The notes under the pieces: model-generated
What the model was told of the DNA's origin: nothing
Seen by the model: the letters and a program-made list of their open reading frames with translations, nothing else
The model's database searches: none
Assembly (NCBI GenBank): GCA_023150195.1
Contig: JAKLLI010000238.1
Span: forward strand, 1-8,763
Length of the DNA: 8,763 nucleotides
Direction of reading: 5' to 3'
Source: Azonexus sp.
GTDB taxonomy: Bacteria > Pseudomonadota > Gammaproteobacteria > Burkholderiales > Rhodocyclaceae
Translations under genes and position numbers: made by a program
Part shown: positions 7,187 through 8,763 of the stretch, piece after piece
Layout: each line of letters opens with the position of its first letter
Position numbering within the stretch: the first letter of the stretch is position 1

Positions 7187-8538
7187 TCAATTGACTCCCT
7201 TTAGCGTGACAAAGGTCTGCATTTCCCCGCGCCGGATCAGCAAGGTGATGTTGGCGCTCCGCTCAAACTGGGCAAGCAGTTTGTTGAATTGTTCAACGCT
7301 GCGTATTTCTGTGGTGGCCCGCTTGTGAATCAGCGCCAGAATCACATCTCCTTGCCGCAACTCCCCGCGCGCTGCAGGATTGCGAATCTCATCGACCAGC
7401 AAGCCACCCGGCAGTTTCATCGCCTGACGCTGCTCGGCAGTCAATTCGCTGGCCATCAAACCCAGCCTGGCGACGCTGAAGTCGGCCGGTTTTGCGTTTC
7501 GTGCAGGACGATTGGCGGTGATTTTCTCGTCCGGAATTTCTCCGACGACCACCGTCATGTCGCGCAAATTGCCCCGACGCCATACCTGCATCGTCACCTT
7601 GGTGATTTCAGGATCACATCCCCGGGCTCGATGCCGGCCTTGGCTGCCGGGCCGCCGTTTTCAACGGCAGTCACGACAGCCCCCATGGGCTTTGCCAAAC
7701 CCAGCGATTCCGAAAGATCCTTGGAGACTTCCTGAATCACGACACCAATCCGCCCACGACTGACGCGCCCGGTCGACCGCAATTGTTGCTGAATTTCCAT
7801 CGCCACATCGATCGGAATGGCAAAAGAAACGCCCATGTAACCACCGCTGCGACTATAAATCTGGGAGTTGATACCCACCACCTCGCCGCGGAGGTTGAAC
7901 AAGGGGCCGCCGGAATTTCCGGGGTTGATGGCCACATCGGTCTGAATAAAAGGCACGTAGTTTTCCTGAGGGAGGGAACGCCCCTTGGCCGACACAATGC
8001 CCGCCGTCACGGAATTATCGAAGCCGAACGGTGAGCCAATGGCGACCACCCACTCGCCCACCTTGAGCTGCGAGACATCCGCCAGTTTGACGACAGGCAA
8101 TTGCGTGGCCTCGATCTTGAGCAGTGCAACATCGGCACGCTTATCGGCCCCCACCGTCTTGGCCTTGAACTCCCGCTTGTCGGTCAAGCGCACGATCACT
8201 TCGTCGGCACCGTCAACGACATGCGCGTTTGTCAGGAGATAACCGTCACTGCTAATGATGAAGCCGGAACCCAGGGACTTGTTCTCAAAATCCTGCGGTG
8301 GAACGCCACCCTGGCCGCGTGGGAAGAAACGCTTGAAAAACTCGAGTGCCGGATCGTTTTCATCGAACGGGAAAGGCATTTCCGGTTGCGCGGAACGCAC
8401 ATGCTGAGTGGTACTGATATTCACCACCGCCGGTCCCTGCTTTTCCGCCAACTCCGTAAAATCCGGCAGATTGCGCGTTTGGCCGAAAGCCAGCAGCGAG
8501 GCCATCAGCAGGGTCACCAAGGCCAGGAAACGTTTCAT
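7187..8538 (-). pseudogene. mucD: Periplasmic Do-family serine protease (MucD/DegP-like), broken in PDZ1
   Basis: This family degrades or refolds misfolded periplasmic proteins as part of the sigma-E/AlgU envelope stress response. Residues 1-20 form a signal peptide (MKRFLALVTLLMASLLAFGQ). The trypsin-like domain has His106 (TNAHVVDG), Asp136 (DVALLKIE) and Ser209 (NPGNSGGP). PDZ1 begins near GRIGVVIQEV (262-271) but after GIEPGDVILK the frame reads SPR and stops at 7596-7594. Coding resumes in another frame with TKVTMQVWRRGN and runs through a complete PDZ2 (including GLLVDEI and LRQGDVILALI) to TGA 7189-7187. About 22 family residues are missing at the junction, so roughly 64 nt appear deleted. 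A strong AGGAGG precedes the start. As read, the gene yields a 314-residue protease lacking PDZ2. Sequence error is the main alternative. Confidence 0.88.
7594..7605. repeat. Short inverted repeat at the mucD junction
   Basis: TCACC (7594-7598) and GGTGA (7601-7605) are perfect reverse complements with a 2-nt spacer. They sit exactly where the mucD reading frame breaks. Confidence 0.5.
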
Positions 8539-8547
8539 GACGTAATT

Positions 8548-8554
8548 CCTCCTT
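8548..8554 (-). promoter_or_regulatory. Strong Shine-Dalgarno site for mucD
   Basis: AAGGAGG on the minus strand (8554-8548) lies 9 nt before the ATG at 8538-8536. It is by far the best ribosome-binding site in the window and fixes the mucD start. Confidence 0.85.
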
Positions 8555-8559
8555 CAGTT

Positions 8560-8763
8560 TTAAAGGCGGGAAATGATTTCCGGATTCGAAGCACCCAAGT
8601 GTGGGCGCCTGGCGATGCGCTGTTTAACCAAGACAAACATACCGAGCAAGCCGACGACGGCACCGCCAATCGCCGCCAAATCCCCACCCAGGGTCTGCCC
8701 AAGCACGGCACCGCCAATCAGCCCGAATATTGGCAAGCCGTAGGCCAGATTGGCACTGGTACG
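8560..8763 (-). CDS. rseC: RseC/MucC-family sigma-E regulatory membrane protein, C-terminal 67 residues (partial)
   Basis: The frame is open from the right edge to TAA at 8562-8560. The visible tail reads LAYGLPIFGLIGGAVLGQ (6-23), GGDLAAIGGAVVGLLGMFVLV (26-46), then a basic end KQRIARRP. Two glycine-rich hydrophobic segments separated by a short polar turn and followed by a positively charged cytoplasmic tail match the C-terminal half of the RseC/MucC family. RseC is an inner-membrane protein encoded with the sigma-E anti-sigma system and also linked to SoxR reduction. The N-terminal cysteine-containing part is outside the window, so the call rests on the membrane pattern and on the position directly upstream of mucD (21-nt gap). 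The usual order is rpoE-rseA-rseB-rseC-mucD; the first three would lie beyond the right edge. Confidence 0.8.
   Translation of the reverse strand, partial: RTSANLAYGLPIFGLIGGAVLGQTLGGDLAAIGGAVVGLLGMFVLVKQRIARRPHLGASNPEIISRL

Noticed and set aside
8535..8717. 60-residue minus-strand frame overlapping the rseC tail
   Set aside because: It is in a different frame from the RseC-like membrane sequence and is not protein-like. The frame ending at 8560 carries the hydrophobic segments and positive tail.
1..8763. CRISPR array, tRNA or rRNA gene, insertion sequence, prophage or toxin-antitoxin genes
   Set aside because: I saw no repeat-spacer pattern, no tRNA or rRNA-like sequence, no transposase or phage motifs, and no gap longer than 60 nt between genes.

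Overview
The window is a tightly packed run of eleven genes, all on the minus strand, from a GC-rich betaproteobacterium. The gene order rseC, mucD, glutaredoxin-like, lepA, lepB, DUF4845, rnc, era, recO, pdxJ, acpS, nagZ (right to left) is a chromosomal housekeeping cluster I associate with Rhodocyclales-type betaproteobacteria (Azoarcus, Thauera, Dechloromonas relatives). The placement is inferred from remembered protein resemblance and synteny, not from a search. I see no RNA genes, mobile elements, CRISPR or phage genes.

Layout, in the direction of transcription. 8763-8560 is the C-terminus of RseC (sigma-E envelope stress regulation). 8538-7187 is a periplasmic Do-family serine protease (MucD/DegP-like), broken in its first PDZ domain by an apparent deletion with a frame change. 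7186-6941 is a small glutaredoxin-like protein. A strong intrinsic terminator follows at 6917-6894. Then come lepA (6883-5102), lepB (5093-4305), a DUF4845 membrane protein (4295-3942), rnc (3938-3270), era (3273-2389), recO (2385, original stop near 1713), pdxJ (1716-961), acpS (964-593) and the first 198 codons of nagZ (596-1, running off the left edge). Most neighbours overlap by 4 nt or lie within a few nt of each other, so the genes downstream of the terminator look like one operon.

How they fit together: rseC-mucD belongs to envelope stress and periplasmic protein quality control. lepA, rnc and era serve translation and ribosome or RNA maturation. lepB processes exported proteins. recO serves recombinational repair, pdxJ makes pyridoxine 5'-phosphate, acpS activates acyl carrier protein, and nagZ recycles peptidoglycan.

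I do not see a new dedicated system here. The unusual part is a set of three apparent internal deletions in otherwise well-conserved genes: roughly 64 nt in mucD (frameshift), roughly 53-56 nt in recO (frameshift that fuses RecO in frame to PdxJ) and 9 nt in lepA (in frame, inside a conserved motif). All three lie at or between short inverted repeats. They could be genuine gene decay, hairpin-directed deletion, or a sequencing or assembly artefact. The sequence alone cannot decide. A second point of interest is the pair of hairpins, the second a textbook terminator, that ends only 10 nt before the lepA start codon.
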